Source of the DNA: Angelakisella sp.
GTDB taxonomy: Bacteria; Bacillota; Clostridia; Oscillospirales; Ruminococcaceae
Length of the DNA stretch: 41,320 nt
Assembly: GCA_020024555.1 (NCBI GenBank)
Contig: JAHHTQ010000016.1
Coordinates: forward strand, 1 to 41,320
Reading direction: 5' to 3'
The notes under the pieces were generated by a model that saw nothing but the letters and a program-made list of their open reading frames with translations, was not told the origin of the DNA and searched no databases. The position numbers and the translations under genes are program-made. Position 1 is the stretch's first letter, and each line of letters starts with the position of its first letter. This document shows, one piece after another, positions 1 to 6,856 of the stretch.

Positions 1-63
1 TAAGTCATTAGCATTAAACTGTAAACGTTCATTGTTCGATTTTGAGGGTATGCTCACTAATCT
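1..63 (+). other. probable rRNA-operon spacer upstream of tRNA-Lys
   Basis: No coding frame or promoter is evident here. The stretch directly precedes a tRNA-tRNA-5S-tRNA cluster, and the text around 30-50 (TTGTTCGATTTTGAGGGT) resembles spacer sequences that flank rRNA genes in Firmicutes. I infer that a 23S or 16S gene lies just outside the window. This is inference from context, not a match. Confidence 0.3.
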
Positions 64-139
64 GCACCATTAGCTCAGATGGTAGAGCAACTGACTCTTA
101 ATCAGTGGGTCCCGGGTTCGAGTCCCTGATGGTGCACCA
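64..139 (+). tRNA. tRNA-Lys (anticodon CTT)
   Basis: The acceptor stem GCACCAT pairs perfectly with ATGGTGC, followed by discriminator A and an encoded CCA. The anticodon stem ACTGA/TCAGT encloses the seven-base loop CTCTTAA, giving anticodon CTT, which reads AAG. The T arm GGGTTCGAGTCCC is canonical. It is first in a cluster with tRNA-Glu, 5S rRNA and tRNA-Asn and is probably part of one rRNA-operon transcript. Confidence 0.97.
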
Positions 140-150
140 AGTGTGTATTT

Positions 151-188
151 TTAAGGTAAGTGAAAACGGTTGTTCTCACTTACCTTAA
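151..188 (+). other. 13-bp perfect hairpin between tRNA-Lys and tRNA-Glu
   Basis: TTAAGGTAAGTGA (151-163) is the exact reverse complement of TCACTTACCTTAA (176-188), with a 12-base loop. No run of T follows, so it is a poor intrinsic terminator. It could be an RNase III-type processing stem in the tRNA/5S precursor. The structure is visible directly; the role is inferred. Confidence 0.6.
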
Positions 189-213
189 TTGATATAGTAA
201 CTCAACCAGATAT

Positions 214-288
214 GGCCCGTTGGTCAAGCGGTCAAGACATCGGCCTCTCACGCCGAAAACGGGGGTTCGATTCCCCCACGGGTCACCA
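214..288 (+). tRNA. tRNA-Glu (anticodon CTC)
   Basis: The acceptor strand GGCCCGT pairs with ACGGGTC, with one G-U pair, and CCA is encoded. The anticodon stem TCGGC/GCCGA encloses CTCTCAC, giving anticodon CTC, which reads GAG. The T arm GGGGGTTCGATTCCCCC is canonical. It lies 74 bp after tRNA-Lys and just before the 5S gene. Confidence 0.96.
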
Positions 289-302
289 TTTAATTTGATT
301 AT

Positions 303-420
303 AACCGGTATTTATTACTATGAGGTCCCACCTGTTCCCATTCCGAACACAGTAGTTAAGCTCATACGTGCCGAAGATAGTTGGCGGGAAGCTGCCTGTG
401 AAAATAGGTCTTTGCCGGTA
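303..420 (+). rRNA. rrf: 5S ribosomal RNA
   Basis: The segment has the characteristic 5S core: CCTGTTCCCATTCCGAACAC, then AGTTAAGCTC, GTGCCGA and the TAGTTGG loop E region. Helix I is formed by ACCGGT (304-309) and GCCGGT (414-419), with one G-U pair. The length of about 118 nt fits bacterial 5S. The exact ends are estimated from helix I. The gene is flanked on both sides by tRNA genes, which suggests the distal end of an rRNA operon. Confidence 0.93.
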
Positions 421-427
421 TTAATAT

Positions 428-503
428 TCCTCAATAGCTCAGTCGGTAGAGCATGCGGCTGTTAACCGCAGGGTCGTTGGTTCGAGTCCAACTTGGGGAG
501 CCA
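428..503 (+). tRNA. tRNA-Asn (anticodon GTT)
   Basis: Acceptor TCCTCAA pairs with TTGGGGA, with one wobble pair, followed by encoded GCCA. The anticodon stem TGCGG/CCGCA holds loop CTGTTAA, giving anticodon GTT. It starts only 7-8 bp after the 5S gene and is followed immediately by an intrinsic terminator, so it ends the stable-RNA transcript. Confidence 0.97.
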
Positions 504-504
504 C

Positions 505-537
505 AAAGAGACATTCTTTTGAGTGTCTCTTTTTTTG
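505..537 (+). terminator. intrinsic terminator of the tRNA/5S cluster
   Basis: AAAGAGACATTC (505-516) pairs with GAGTGTCTCTTT (521-532) around a TTTT loop, followed by further T residues. This is a strong rho-independent terminator directly behind tRNA-Asn. Nothing recognisable lies between it and the hpf terminator at 651. Confidence 0.93.
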
Positions 538-650
538 TGTCTTATTTAATTTGTATTTGATAAAAGATATACTTGTTAAGACAAAGAACTTTTTTGCAGA
601 TGCAATAATTTTAAGATAATAAAGAGAAAATATTTGTTTAATTTTTGTAT

Positions 651-686
651 AAAGAAAAGCCCTGAGACTTAAATAATCTCAGGGCT
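651..686 (-). terminator. intrinsic terminator of hpf
   Basis: AGCCCTGAGA (658-667) and TCTCAGGGCT (677-686) form a perfect 10-bp stem. Read on the minus strand, TTTTCTTT follows the stem. It lies 25 bp beyond the hpf stop codon. Confidence 0.92.
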
Positions 687-710
687 AATATGTTTTGGCA
701 TATTAATTTG

Positions 711-1238
711 TTATTTAATTGGTTCAAGTAAACCGTAATTACCATCATTACGACGATAAACTACATTAATTTCACCTGTTTCATCACTACGGAACATAAA
801 GAATTGGTGGTTAAGCATATTCATTTGCAAAATAGCCTCTTCTATATCCATTACATCTACAACAAACTTCTTTGTCTTAACAAGTACATCTGTATCATCA
901 GTATCAATATCGTAAAATTCATTCATAGAATTTTTTATATCAATTTCTTTATGTTTTTTCTCTAATCTTGTTTTATTTTTTATAATTTGATTTGATAAAA
1001 TATCAATAACCCCGTCAACTGATGCAAAACGGTCATTAGTTGTTTTTTCTGCTCTGAAAAACATACCGTGAGATTTTATAGTAACCTCTACTGTTTCATC
1101 TTCATTGTTGTTTGTTACAACAACATTTACCTCTTGTGTGTCATCAAAGAATTTTTCCAGTTTTTCAAATTTTTTTTCAAAATGCTCCTTAAATGAATCT
1201 TTAACTACTGTCTTTTTACCAATGTAAGTAACCTTCAT
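711..1238 (-). CDS. hpf: ribosome hibernation promoting factor, long form
   Basis: The protein has 175 residues from the chosen ATG at 1238. The upstream ATG at 1265 is rejected because GGAG sits at the right distance only before the internal ATG, which begins MKVTYIGKK. Residues 1 to about 95 form the S30AE/YfiA fold that binds the 30S decoding region. Residues from about 116 are the C-terminal dimerisation domain typical of long HPF (FVVDVMDIEEAILQMN, then YRRNDGNYGLLEP). In the family, long HPF dimerises 70S ribosomes into inactive 100S particles in stationary phase. The gene has a consensus promoter, a structured leader of about 140 nt and its own terminator, so it is probably monocistronic. 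Confidence 0.95.
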   Translation of the reverse strand: MKVTYIGKKTVVKDSFKEHFEKKFEKLEKFFDDTQEVNVVVTNNNEDETVEVTIKSHGMFFRAEKTTNDRFASVDGVIDILSNQIIKNKTRLEKKHKEIDIKNSMNEFYDIDTDDTDVLVKTKKFVVDVMDIEEAILQMNMLNHQFFMFRSDETGEINVVYRRNDGNYGLLEPIK

Positions 1239-1253
1239 ATTAAGCTCCATTCC

Positions 1254-1376
1254 GTTGTCCTGCAAACAACTCTGTTATTTATTATCGCTTTAAAGTATAC
1301 TTGCAGATAACCCATAAGTTATTTAGTATACTGTATTTAACGATAATATCAAATTAATAAATAACTTTTATTAATT
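1254..1376 (-). promoter_or_regulatory. structured 5' leader of hpf
   Basis: Between the predicted start of transcription near 1379 and the ATG, three dyads can be seen. AATTAATAAA/TTTATTAATT (1352-1376) forms the first. A large imperfect stem follows, with ends TATTATCG (1280-1287) and CGATAATA (1341-1348) and inner AGTATACT copies. GTTGT/ACAAC (1254-1270) is close to the ribosome binding site. The pattern suggests RNA-level control of hpf. No known riboswitch was recognised. Confidence 0.5.
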
Positions 1377-1385
1377 TATGCTTAT

Positions 1386-1414
1386 AGTATAACACATAAC
1401 AGATAGTTTTTCAA
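1386..1414 (-). promoter_or_regulatory. sigma-A promoter of hpf
   Basis: On the minus strand TTGAAA (1414-1409) is followed by a 17-bp spacer and TATACT (1391-1386). The predicted start of transcription near 1379 gives a leader of about 140 nt. Confidence 0.75.
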
Positions 1415-1434
1415 TGATAAATTAATAAATTTTA

Positions 1435-2589
1435 TTAATTATCTACAAATTTTCCATTAATAATTACTTTGGTTGGTTTTTCAAGCAGTTCTAACGGACT
1501 GTTCTTAAATAATATTAAATCTGCATCTTTACCAACAGTGATACTGCCTACTCTGTCATAAATTCCAACTATTTTTGCGGCATCGCAGGTAATACTTTTT
1601 ATTAGCTCATTTAATGAGTAATCACAATATTTTCCACAGATTGCAACAGACATTGCCAACATCTCTATCGGAACTTCTGGAAAATCTGTATTAATTGCAA
1701 CTATATTTCCGGCGCGTTTCAGTTTTGCATAGTTTTCACGTGATACATTTTTTAGTTCAGGTTTGGAACGGGTAGAAATAATAGGACCTACTACTATCGG
1801 ATATTTTTCTTCGGCAAGTTCATCGGCTAGTATATGCCCCTCTGTACAGTGTATAAGCACTGTATCCAAATTAAACTCTTTGCTTATACGTATTGCCGTG
1901 CATATATCGTCTGCCCTGTGAATATGGAAATGCGCTTTTATTTCCCTGTTTAATAATGGAAGTAGAGCTTCGCATTTCGCATCATAGTCAGGCATATCAT
2001 TTTCTTCATTTTTTGCTTTTTCAATATCTTTTGCATATTTTTGCGCTTTTATTAATTGTTCACGGATAATAGATGTTATTGCCATTCGTGTAGATGGTGT
2101 TTCGTCTTTGCTGTCGTATGTTTTTTTGGGATTTTCGCCAAGCGCGAATTTTATTGCGACAGGTGTTTTTATTATCATTTTATCAATAATTTTACCATAA
2201 GTTTTCATAGCAACTATTTGTCCCGCTATTGGATTTGAGCTTCCCGGACCTGTTACAACAGTGGTTATACCATAACTTATGGCATCATTAAACGCAATAT
2301 CCATAGGATTTATAGCGTCTATTGCCCGTATTTGCGGGGTGCAGGGGTCTGTCATTTCATTACCGTCATCTCCCTCAAAACAGATACCTTCCTCAAACAT
2401 ACCAATATGACAATGTGCGTCTATGAAGCCCGGAAATAGCATTTGTCCCTCTGCGTCAAAAGTTTCATCGTCACCGTTATATTTTCCACTGCCGAGAGCG
2501 GTAATTTTTCCGTTATGATATTCAACATATCCGTTTTCTATAATTCTGTCATTATCACAAGTAAAAATTTTTGCATTTGTTATTACCAT
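1435..2589 (-). CDS. amidohydrolase family metal-dependent hydrolase
   Basis: The protein of 384 residues is a TIM-barrel amidohydrolase with the composite beta-sandwich typical of imidazolonepropionase/dihydroorotase relatives. Metal-binding signatures are present: H59 and H61 in DAHCHIG, a candidate carboxylated lysine at K147 in VAIKFALGE, histidines 220-224 in HFHIH, H247 in IHCTEG and D302 in NTDFP. The C-terminal GKDADLILF is the usual return to the sandwich domain. The substrate cannot be told. Cyclic amide or imide hydrolysis, or prolidase-like activity, are possible. AGGAG lies 8 nt before the ATG. The gene follows the SEDS gene by 17 nt and is probably co-transcribed with it, although no functional link is obvious. 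Confidence 0.85.
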   Translation of the reverse strand: MVITNAKIFTCDNDRIIENGYVEYHNGKITALGSGKYNGDDETFDAEGQMLFPGFIDAHCHIGMFEEGICFEGDDGNEMTDPCTPQIRAIDAINPMDIAFNDAISYGITTVVTGPGSSNPIAGQIVAMKTYGKIIDKMIIKTPVAIKFALGENPKKTYDSKDETPSTRMAITSIIREQLIKAQKYAKDIEKAKNEENDMPDYDAKCEALLPLLNREIKAHFHIHRADDICTAIRISKEFNLDTVLIHCTEGHILADELAEEKYPIVVGPIISTRSKPELKNVSRENYAKLKRAGNIVAINTDFPEVPIEMLAMSVAICGKYCDYSLNELIKSITCDAAKIVGIYDRVGSITVGKDADLILFKNSPLELLEKPTKVIINGKFVDN

Positions 2590-2606
2590 AAATTAAGCTC
2601 CTTATT

Positions 2607-3764
2607 TTACTGAGTTTTTTTAATTCCCGTATCTATGTATAAATCTTTATCAAACATATTCTTTTTATTGGTTTTGTGAATACACATAGCCAGTCCGACA
2701 GCGGCAAAATTTGATAGCGCGGCTGAGCCACCGGCAGACATAAAAGGTAATGTAACGCCGATAACAGGCATTAACATTAGGCACATACTTATATTGATTA
2801 CAGTTTGGAAAGCTATCATTGCAAAAACTCCTGCGCAGATAAATTTGCCCAATGGATTTTCACAAAGATAACCTATTTGTATAATTCTTACGCAAATTAT
2901 TGCAATTAAAACAATAACCAAAAAACAGCCTACAAATCCCATAGAGTCGCCTACAAACGTATATATAAAGTCGTTATAATTCAGTGGTACAGATATATGG
3001 TCATTGGTAAAGATACCGTTACCAAATATTCTTCCTGAACCCATAGATGTCAATCCTCGCAGTTGTTGGTATCCAATATTCAGTGGGTCAATCGAGCGAT
3101 CCCATATTACCATAAAGCGTCGTTTTTGGAAGTCTGACAGTACAAAAAACCATAGTATAGGAATTACAATCGGTAGGGCAATAAAGCCTGCGATAATATA
3201 TTTTTTACTTATTCCCGCAACAAAAAGCATAGTAATAATAATGCACATCATTATTATTGCAACACCGTCATCTTTTTGCAACAGTATAAGGATAATAGGA
3301 ACAGCGCCATGTATAAGCACGGGTATCAATACACGCAAATTGTTTATTTCTTCATATACCAAACTTAAATGGTATGCAAAAGACAAAATAAAAACAATTT
3401 TTAAAAATTCTGACGGTTGAATACTTATACCTGCTATTCTAAGCCAACTTCGGTTTTCAGAGCCTTCACGTTGAACACCTACAAACAGGGTAAGTAACAT
3501 TAGAAAAATTATAGGGGGTAAGTATAATTTCCATAGTGGTGCAAGCCAATCAATATCAAGAACAGCAAGTATAATTGCCCCGACAACGCCTATTGTGACA
3601 GCCGCAATTTGCATTATTATCGTTCGTTTACCGGGGAGCATATTGGAGTAATATAATCCCATTAGCATAAGTATACTTATTGTTGACAAAATTAATGATA
3701 CAGGCAGCAATACTTTATCTGTTTTTCTTAATGCTCTTTTTAAAGTATCAAACATTTCTTTCAT
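2607..3764 (-). CDS. rodA: SEDS-family peptidoglycan polymerase, RodA-like
   Basis: The protein has 385 residues and about ten hydrophobic segments, as in FtsW/RodA/SpoVE. Family landmarks are present: QPSEFLK at 116-122, QKDDGVA near 163-169 in place of the usual QPDLGTA (the catalytic Asp aligns with D165), and PFMSAGGSAALSNF near the C terminus in place of PxxSxGGSS. SEDS proteins polymerise lipid II glycan strands together with a class B PBP. The short N terminus and the lack of a long C-terminal tail favour RodA over FtsW, but SpoVE-like or other paralogue roles cannot be excluded. It is the first gene of a minus-strand pair and has a TTGACA promoter with a dyad in its leader. Confidence 0.88.
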   Translation of the reverse strand: MKEMFDTLKRALRKTDKVLLPVSLILSTISILMLMGLYYSNMLPGKRTIIMQIAAVTIGVVGAIILAVLDIDWLAPLWKLYLPPIIFLMLLTLFVGVQREGSENRSWLRIAGISIQPSEFLKIVFILSFAYHLSLVYEEINNLRVLIPVLIHGAVPIILILLQKDDGVAIIMMCIIITMLFVAGISKKYIIAGFIALPIVIPILWFFVLSDFQKRRFMVIWDRSIDPLNIGYQQLRGLTSMGSGRIFGNGIFTNDHISVPLNYNDFIYTFVGDSMGFVGCFLVIVLIAIICVRIIQIGYLCENPLGKFICAGVFAMIAFQTVINISMCLMLMPVIGVTLPFMSAGGSAALSNFAAVGLAMCIHKTNKKNMFDKDLYIDTGIKKTQ

Positions 3765-3805
3765 AATAAAAATTTTCTCCCAATAGTAAAAGTAGATATT
3801 TTAAA

Positions 3806-3825
3806 GACAGCCAATAATGGCTGTC
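3806..3825. promoter_or_regulatory. perfect 8-bp dyad in the rodA leader
   Basis: GACAGCCA and TGGCTGTC flank ATAA. The dyad lies about 42 bp upstream of the rodA ATG, downstream of its predicted promoter, and about 165 bp from the divergent murT promoter. A short A/T run flanks it on both sides. It may be an operator or an attenuator hairpin. Confidence 0.5.
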
Positions 3826-3874
3826 AAATTAATTCATAGTTATTTATATTTTAAAAATGAATTATACAGTAAAT

Positions 3875-3904
3875 ATAATAACATCTTATTTCTGTTTTTG
3901 TCAA
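3875..3904 (-). promoter_or_regulatory. sigma-A promoter of rodA
   Basis: On the minus strand a consensus -35 TTGACA (3904-3899) is followed by an 18-bp spacer and TATTAT (3880-3875). The resulting leader is about 105 nt. Confidence 0.65.
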
Positions 3905-3969
3905 TGAATAAAGATACTATAAAAAATTATCTTTTATACAAAAAGAACAGTATTTTTACTTGTATATAT

Positions 3970-3997
3970 TTGTAATAAATGGTATTATTTATATAAA
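3970..3997 (+). promoter_or_regulatory. possible sigma-A promoter of murT
   Basis: TTGTAA (3970-3975), a 16-bp spacer and TATAAA (3992-3997) precede murT by about 30 bp. Other AT-rich -10-like sequences are nearby, so this is tentative. Confidence 0.4.
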
Positions 3998-4027
3998 TGT
4001 TTTTTGAAAATCAAAGGAGAAAATAAA

Positions 4028-5335
4028 ATGAAATTCGTATTGTCACTTATTGTTGGTAAAATAATATATTTTATTGGTAGTATAGTGGGGAAATCCAGTA
4101 ATTTACCGGGTGAAATAGCTCTTAAAATTTGTCCGGATTTTTTTAAAAAGTTTAGTGTATCAGGTAAAATTCTTGCGGTAACAGGCAGTAACGGTAAAAC
4201 TTCAACAGCCAATTTAATAGCGTATATTTTGCGTCAAAATGGATATAAAGTTGCAAATAATGCAAAAGGTTCAAATCTTACGGGTGGTATAGCGTCAACA
4301 TTTTTATGGGCAAGCAATCTAAACGGTAAGATAAAAAAAGATTTTCTTGTTTTGGAAGTGGACGAACGTTTCAGCAGACGTATTTTTAAAGATTTTCAGC
4401 CTGATTATTTATTATGTACCAATTTATACCGCGACCAGCTTACGCGTAACGGTAATGTGGATTTGATAGTAAATATATTAAATGGAATGATAGGAAAAGA
4501 TGTTAAACTTATTTTGAACGGAAATGACCCTATTTCCGCAAATTTGGCGCAAGATAATGAAAGAGTATATTTTACGGTTGACAGAACGGAGCTTTCCACA
4601 GAAACTTCCGACAATATAACAAATGACGCAAAAAGATGCCCGAAATGTTTTGCCAAAACACAATATGAATATTATCACTATAACCATATAGGTAAATTTA
4701 AGTGTACGGGTTGTGGATATAGCACACCGAAAGCTAAATATATTGCAGAAAACATAAACTTGCAAAATGGCACGTTTACAATAAACGGTGTAGAGGTAAA
4801 GACAAATTATCCCGCTGTGTTCAATATAATAAATATTGTTAGCGCTGTTTCGGCTTGTTCGGAATTGGGACTGAATATAGAGAGCGCGGCGAAAACCGCG
4901 AGCGAATATACAGGATTAAAGCAACGTTACAATAGATTTAAGATAAAAGACCGTGACGCTGTGATGATACTTTCAAAAAATCAAAATCCTGTTTCATTTG
5001 ACAGCTCACTAATGTATGTTGCAGAACAAAAAGAAGAAAAGTCGGTTATAATTTTTGTCAACAATATAAACCACACAGGACACAAAGATACTACATGGCT
5101 TTATGATATAACTTTCAGTAAACTGTTAAATAATGTGAATTCAATAGTTTGCACAGGACCACGTGCCTATGATTTGGCGGTGGCGTTAAGTCTTGCCGGT
5201 TTTGCCGAAAGTCAAATTTTAATAGAGACCAATCTTAAAAATTTGAAAAATACAGTGGCTAAAACAAAGGGTACTCTCTATATATTGTCTGAGCTTTATG
5301 ATGAGAAAAATATTGTATCGGCTTTAAAAAACTGA
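4028..5335 (+). CDS. murT: lipid II isoglutaminyl synthase, Mur ligase-like subunit MurT
   Basis: The start at 4028 is chosen because AAAGGAG lies 8-9 nt upstream; the product has 435 residues. The P-loop TGSNGKTSTAN (52-62) is that of Mur ligases. A four-cysteine zinc ribbon follows (CPKC at 204-207 and CTGC at 226-229), which is diagnostic for MurT within the Mur ligase family, and the C-terminal third corresponds to DUF1727. MurT activates the alpha-carboxylate of D-Glu in lipid II with ATP. GatD normally supplies ammonia from glutamine, giving D-isoglutamine in the stem peptide. The partner gatD follows by 17 nt. MurT itself looks intact, whereas GatD does not. Confidence 0.95.
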   Translation: MKFVLSLIVGKIIYFIGSIVGKSSNLPGEIALKICPDFFKKFSVSGKILAVTGSNGKTSTANLIAYILRQNGYKVANNAKGSNLTGGIASTFLWASNLNGKIKKDFLVLEVDERFSRRIFKDFQPDYLLCTNLYRDQLTRNGNVDLIVNILNGMIGKDVKLILNGNDPISANLAQDNERVYFTVDRTELSTETSDNITNDAKRCPKCFAKTQYEYYHYNHIGKFKCTGCGYSTPKAKYIAENINLQNGTFTINGVEVKTNYPAVFNIINIVSAVSACSELGLNIESAAKTASEYTGLKQRYNRFKIKDRDAVMILSKNQNPVSFDSSLMYVAEQKEEKSVIIFVNNINHTGHKDTTWLYDITFSKLLNNVNSIVCTGPRAYDLAVALSLAGFAESQILIETNLKNLKNTVAKTKGTLYILSELYDEKNIVSALKN

Positions 5336-5352
5336 TTGGAGGATAGCGAACA

Positions 5353-6090
5353 ATGGAACAATGTAATATACTTTGTCTTTATACAGACTTATTGGATTTG
5401 TATGGAGATATCGCAAATATAGTATTAATAAAAAAGCGTTTGGAACAGATGAATATAAAAGTCAATGTAATACAAAAAAGCATAGAGGACGATATTGATT
5501 ATAAAGATATAAAGTTGGTATATATAGGCCCCGGCAAGATGAAGAATTTGGCTGTTGCATCAGAACATTTTATAAAATTTAAGGATAAAACTTTTGAAGC
5601 GATAGAAAATGGCATAAATTTTTTGATTACAGGTAATGCTCGGCTGTTATTCGGCAAAGAGTTTACGCTTACAGACGGTGAAAAATTCAGCGGTATAGGT
5701 TTTTTCGACTATACGGCGCGTGATACAAACGGCGTGTTTATAAGTGACAATGTAAGTTGTGTATATAATAATACAGACTATAAATGCTATGGCTTTATAA
5801 ACCGGACAGCGCATATTGAAAATATGAGGAATACGCAACCTTTATTTAGATTGATTTGCGGGGCGGGCGACGGAGTAGAGGATAGCGAATATGAGGGAAA
5901 TTACTATAAAAACTATATAGGGACGTGGCAGCTCGGTCCTATTATGGTAAAAAATCCTATGTTTTTACGTGGATTTTTATCCAGACTTTATCCTAATGCA
6001 GAACAAAGTTTTGATGACAGTTTGGAGAAAAAAGCGATAGAATTGACACTTAATGAATTTCCGCAAACTACTTTCAAAACGATAAAATAA
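5353..6090 (+). CDS. gatD: GatD-like glutamine amidotransferase subunit lacking catalytic residues
   Basis: The protein has 245 residues, the normal GatD length, directly after murT with GGAGG 10 nt before the ATG. The overall class I CobB/CobQ-like fold is recognisable: an elbow region at 90-101, DGEKFSGIGFFD at 108-119, YKNYIGT near 185-191 and GP..KNP at 195-202. However, the elbow reads LITGNARLLF where active relatives have ICGGYQLLG, so the nucleophilic Cys is Thr93. The active-site motif GTYLHGP reads GTWQLGP, so the His is Leu194. The frame is open and uninterrupted. I infer loss of glutaminase activity with retention of the complex. Either free ammonia is used, or the subunit is structural or has changed role. 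Confidence 0.85.
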   Translation: MEQCNILCLYTDLLDLYGDIANIVLIKKRLEQMNIKVNVIQKSIEDDIDYKDIKLVYIGPGKMKNLAVASEHFIKFKDKTFEAIENGINFLITGNARLLFGKEFTLTDGEKFSGIGFFDYTARDTNGVFISDNVSCVYNNTDYKCYGFINRTAHIENMRNTQPLFRLICGAGDGVEDSEYEGNYYKNYIGTWQLGPIMVKNPMFLRGFLSRLYPNAEQSFDDSLEKKAIELTLNEFPQTTFKTIK

Positions 6091-6100
6091 AAATTGATTA

Positions 6101-6138
6101 TAGGCTTTTTTAAATAAACGGAAAAGTCTATTTTTTTA
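6101..6138 (+). terminator. intrinsic terminator after gatD
   Basis: TAGGCTTTT (6101-6109) pairs with AAAAGTCTA (6122-6130), with one G-U pair, followed by seven T residues. It ends the murT-gatD unit ahead of the next plus-strand gene. Confidence 0.8.
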
Positions 6139-6166
6139 TATTATATTTATAAAGGAAGTGCCGGGA

Positions 6167-6853
6167 TTGGCAGAAAAAACAATACAGGAAAAATTATTTT
6201 TATTACAGGACAATGAGTACAAAATATTTCATCAAAAACTGATACCAAATATTGATAAAAACAGAGTGATAGGCGTACGCACACCCATATTGCGACAATA
6301 TGCGAAAGAAATAAAAAATACACAACTTGCAAAAGATTTTATTGAAATTTTACCGCATAAGTATTATGAAGAAAATAATTTGCACGCAATGATTATAGAA
6401 GATATTAAAGATTATGATACAGTTATGGAAAAATTGGAAAAATTTTTACCTTATGTTGATAATTGGGCAACCTGCGACTGTATACGTCCGAAAATTTTTA
6501 AAAAATATAAACAAAGTCTAATTATAAAAATAGACGAATGGTTAAAATCGAATGATACATATACAGTAAGATTTGCCATAGAAATGCTTATGGTGTATTA
6601 TTTAGACAATGATTTTAAAGCGGAATATTTGCAAAAAGCAGCAGATGTGAAATCTGATGAATACTATATTAATATGATGATTGCGTGGTATTTTGCGACA
6701 GCGTTGGCAAAACAATATGAAGAAACATTCCCATATATAAAAAATAAAGTACTTTCTGTATTTGTTCATAATAAAACTATACAGAAAGCACTTGAAAGTT
6801 ATCGTATTGACAGCAGTAAAAAAGAACTGCTCAAATCTCTTAAAATAAAATAA
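6167..6853 (+). CDS. AlkD-like DNA alkylation repair protein
   Basis: The protein has about 228 residues of alpha-helical HEAT-like repeats and matches the AlkD family of DNA glycosylases that remove bulky or cationic alkylpurines without base flipping. NWATCD carries the Trp and Asp spaced four residues apart as in Bacillus AlkD, and TVRFAIE carries the conserved Arg. The start is probably TTG at 6167. A GTG at 6158 is in frame but only one base separates it from the AAAGGA motif, whereas TTG stands 10 nt away. The gene lies between the gatD terminator and a converging minus-strand gene only 3 bp away, with no separate promoter recognised. Confidence 0.85.
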   Translation: MAEKTIQEKLFLLQDNEYKIFHQKLIPNIDKNRVIGVRTPILRQYAKEIKNTQLAKDFIEILPHKYYEENNLHAMIIEDIKDYDTVMEKLEKFLPYVDNWATCDCIRPKIFKKYKQSLIIKIDEWLKSNDTYTVRFAIEMLMVYYLDNDFKAEYLQKAADVKSDEYYINMMIAWYFATALAKQYEETFPYIKNKVLSVFVHNKTIQKALESYRIDSSKKELLKSLKIK

Positions 6854-6856
6854 TTA

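Noticed and set aside
220..465. An 81-codon open frame on the plus strand
   Set aside because: It runs through tRNA-Glu, the 5S gene and into tRNA-Asn; the RNA genes explain the sequence completely.
1293..1332. The palindromic octamer AGTATACT, occurring twice in the hpf leader and again at 38506 and inside rodA
   Set aside because: It recurs at unrelated places, including coding sequence, as expected for an AT-rich genome, so I do not claim it as a regulator site by itself.
5353..6090. GatD as a pseudogene
   Set aside because: The frame is complete, has normal length, a good ribosome binding site and tight coupling to murT; only active-site residues differ, which looks like functional change rather than decay.
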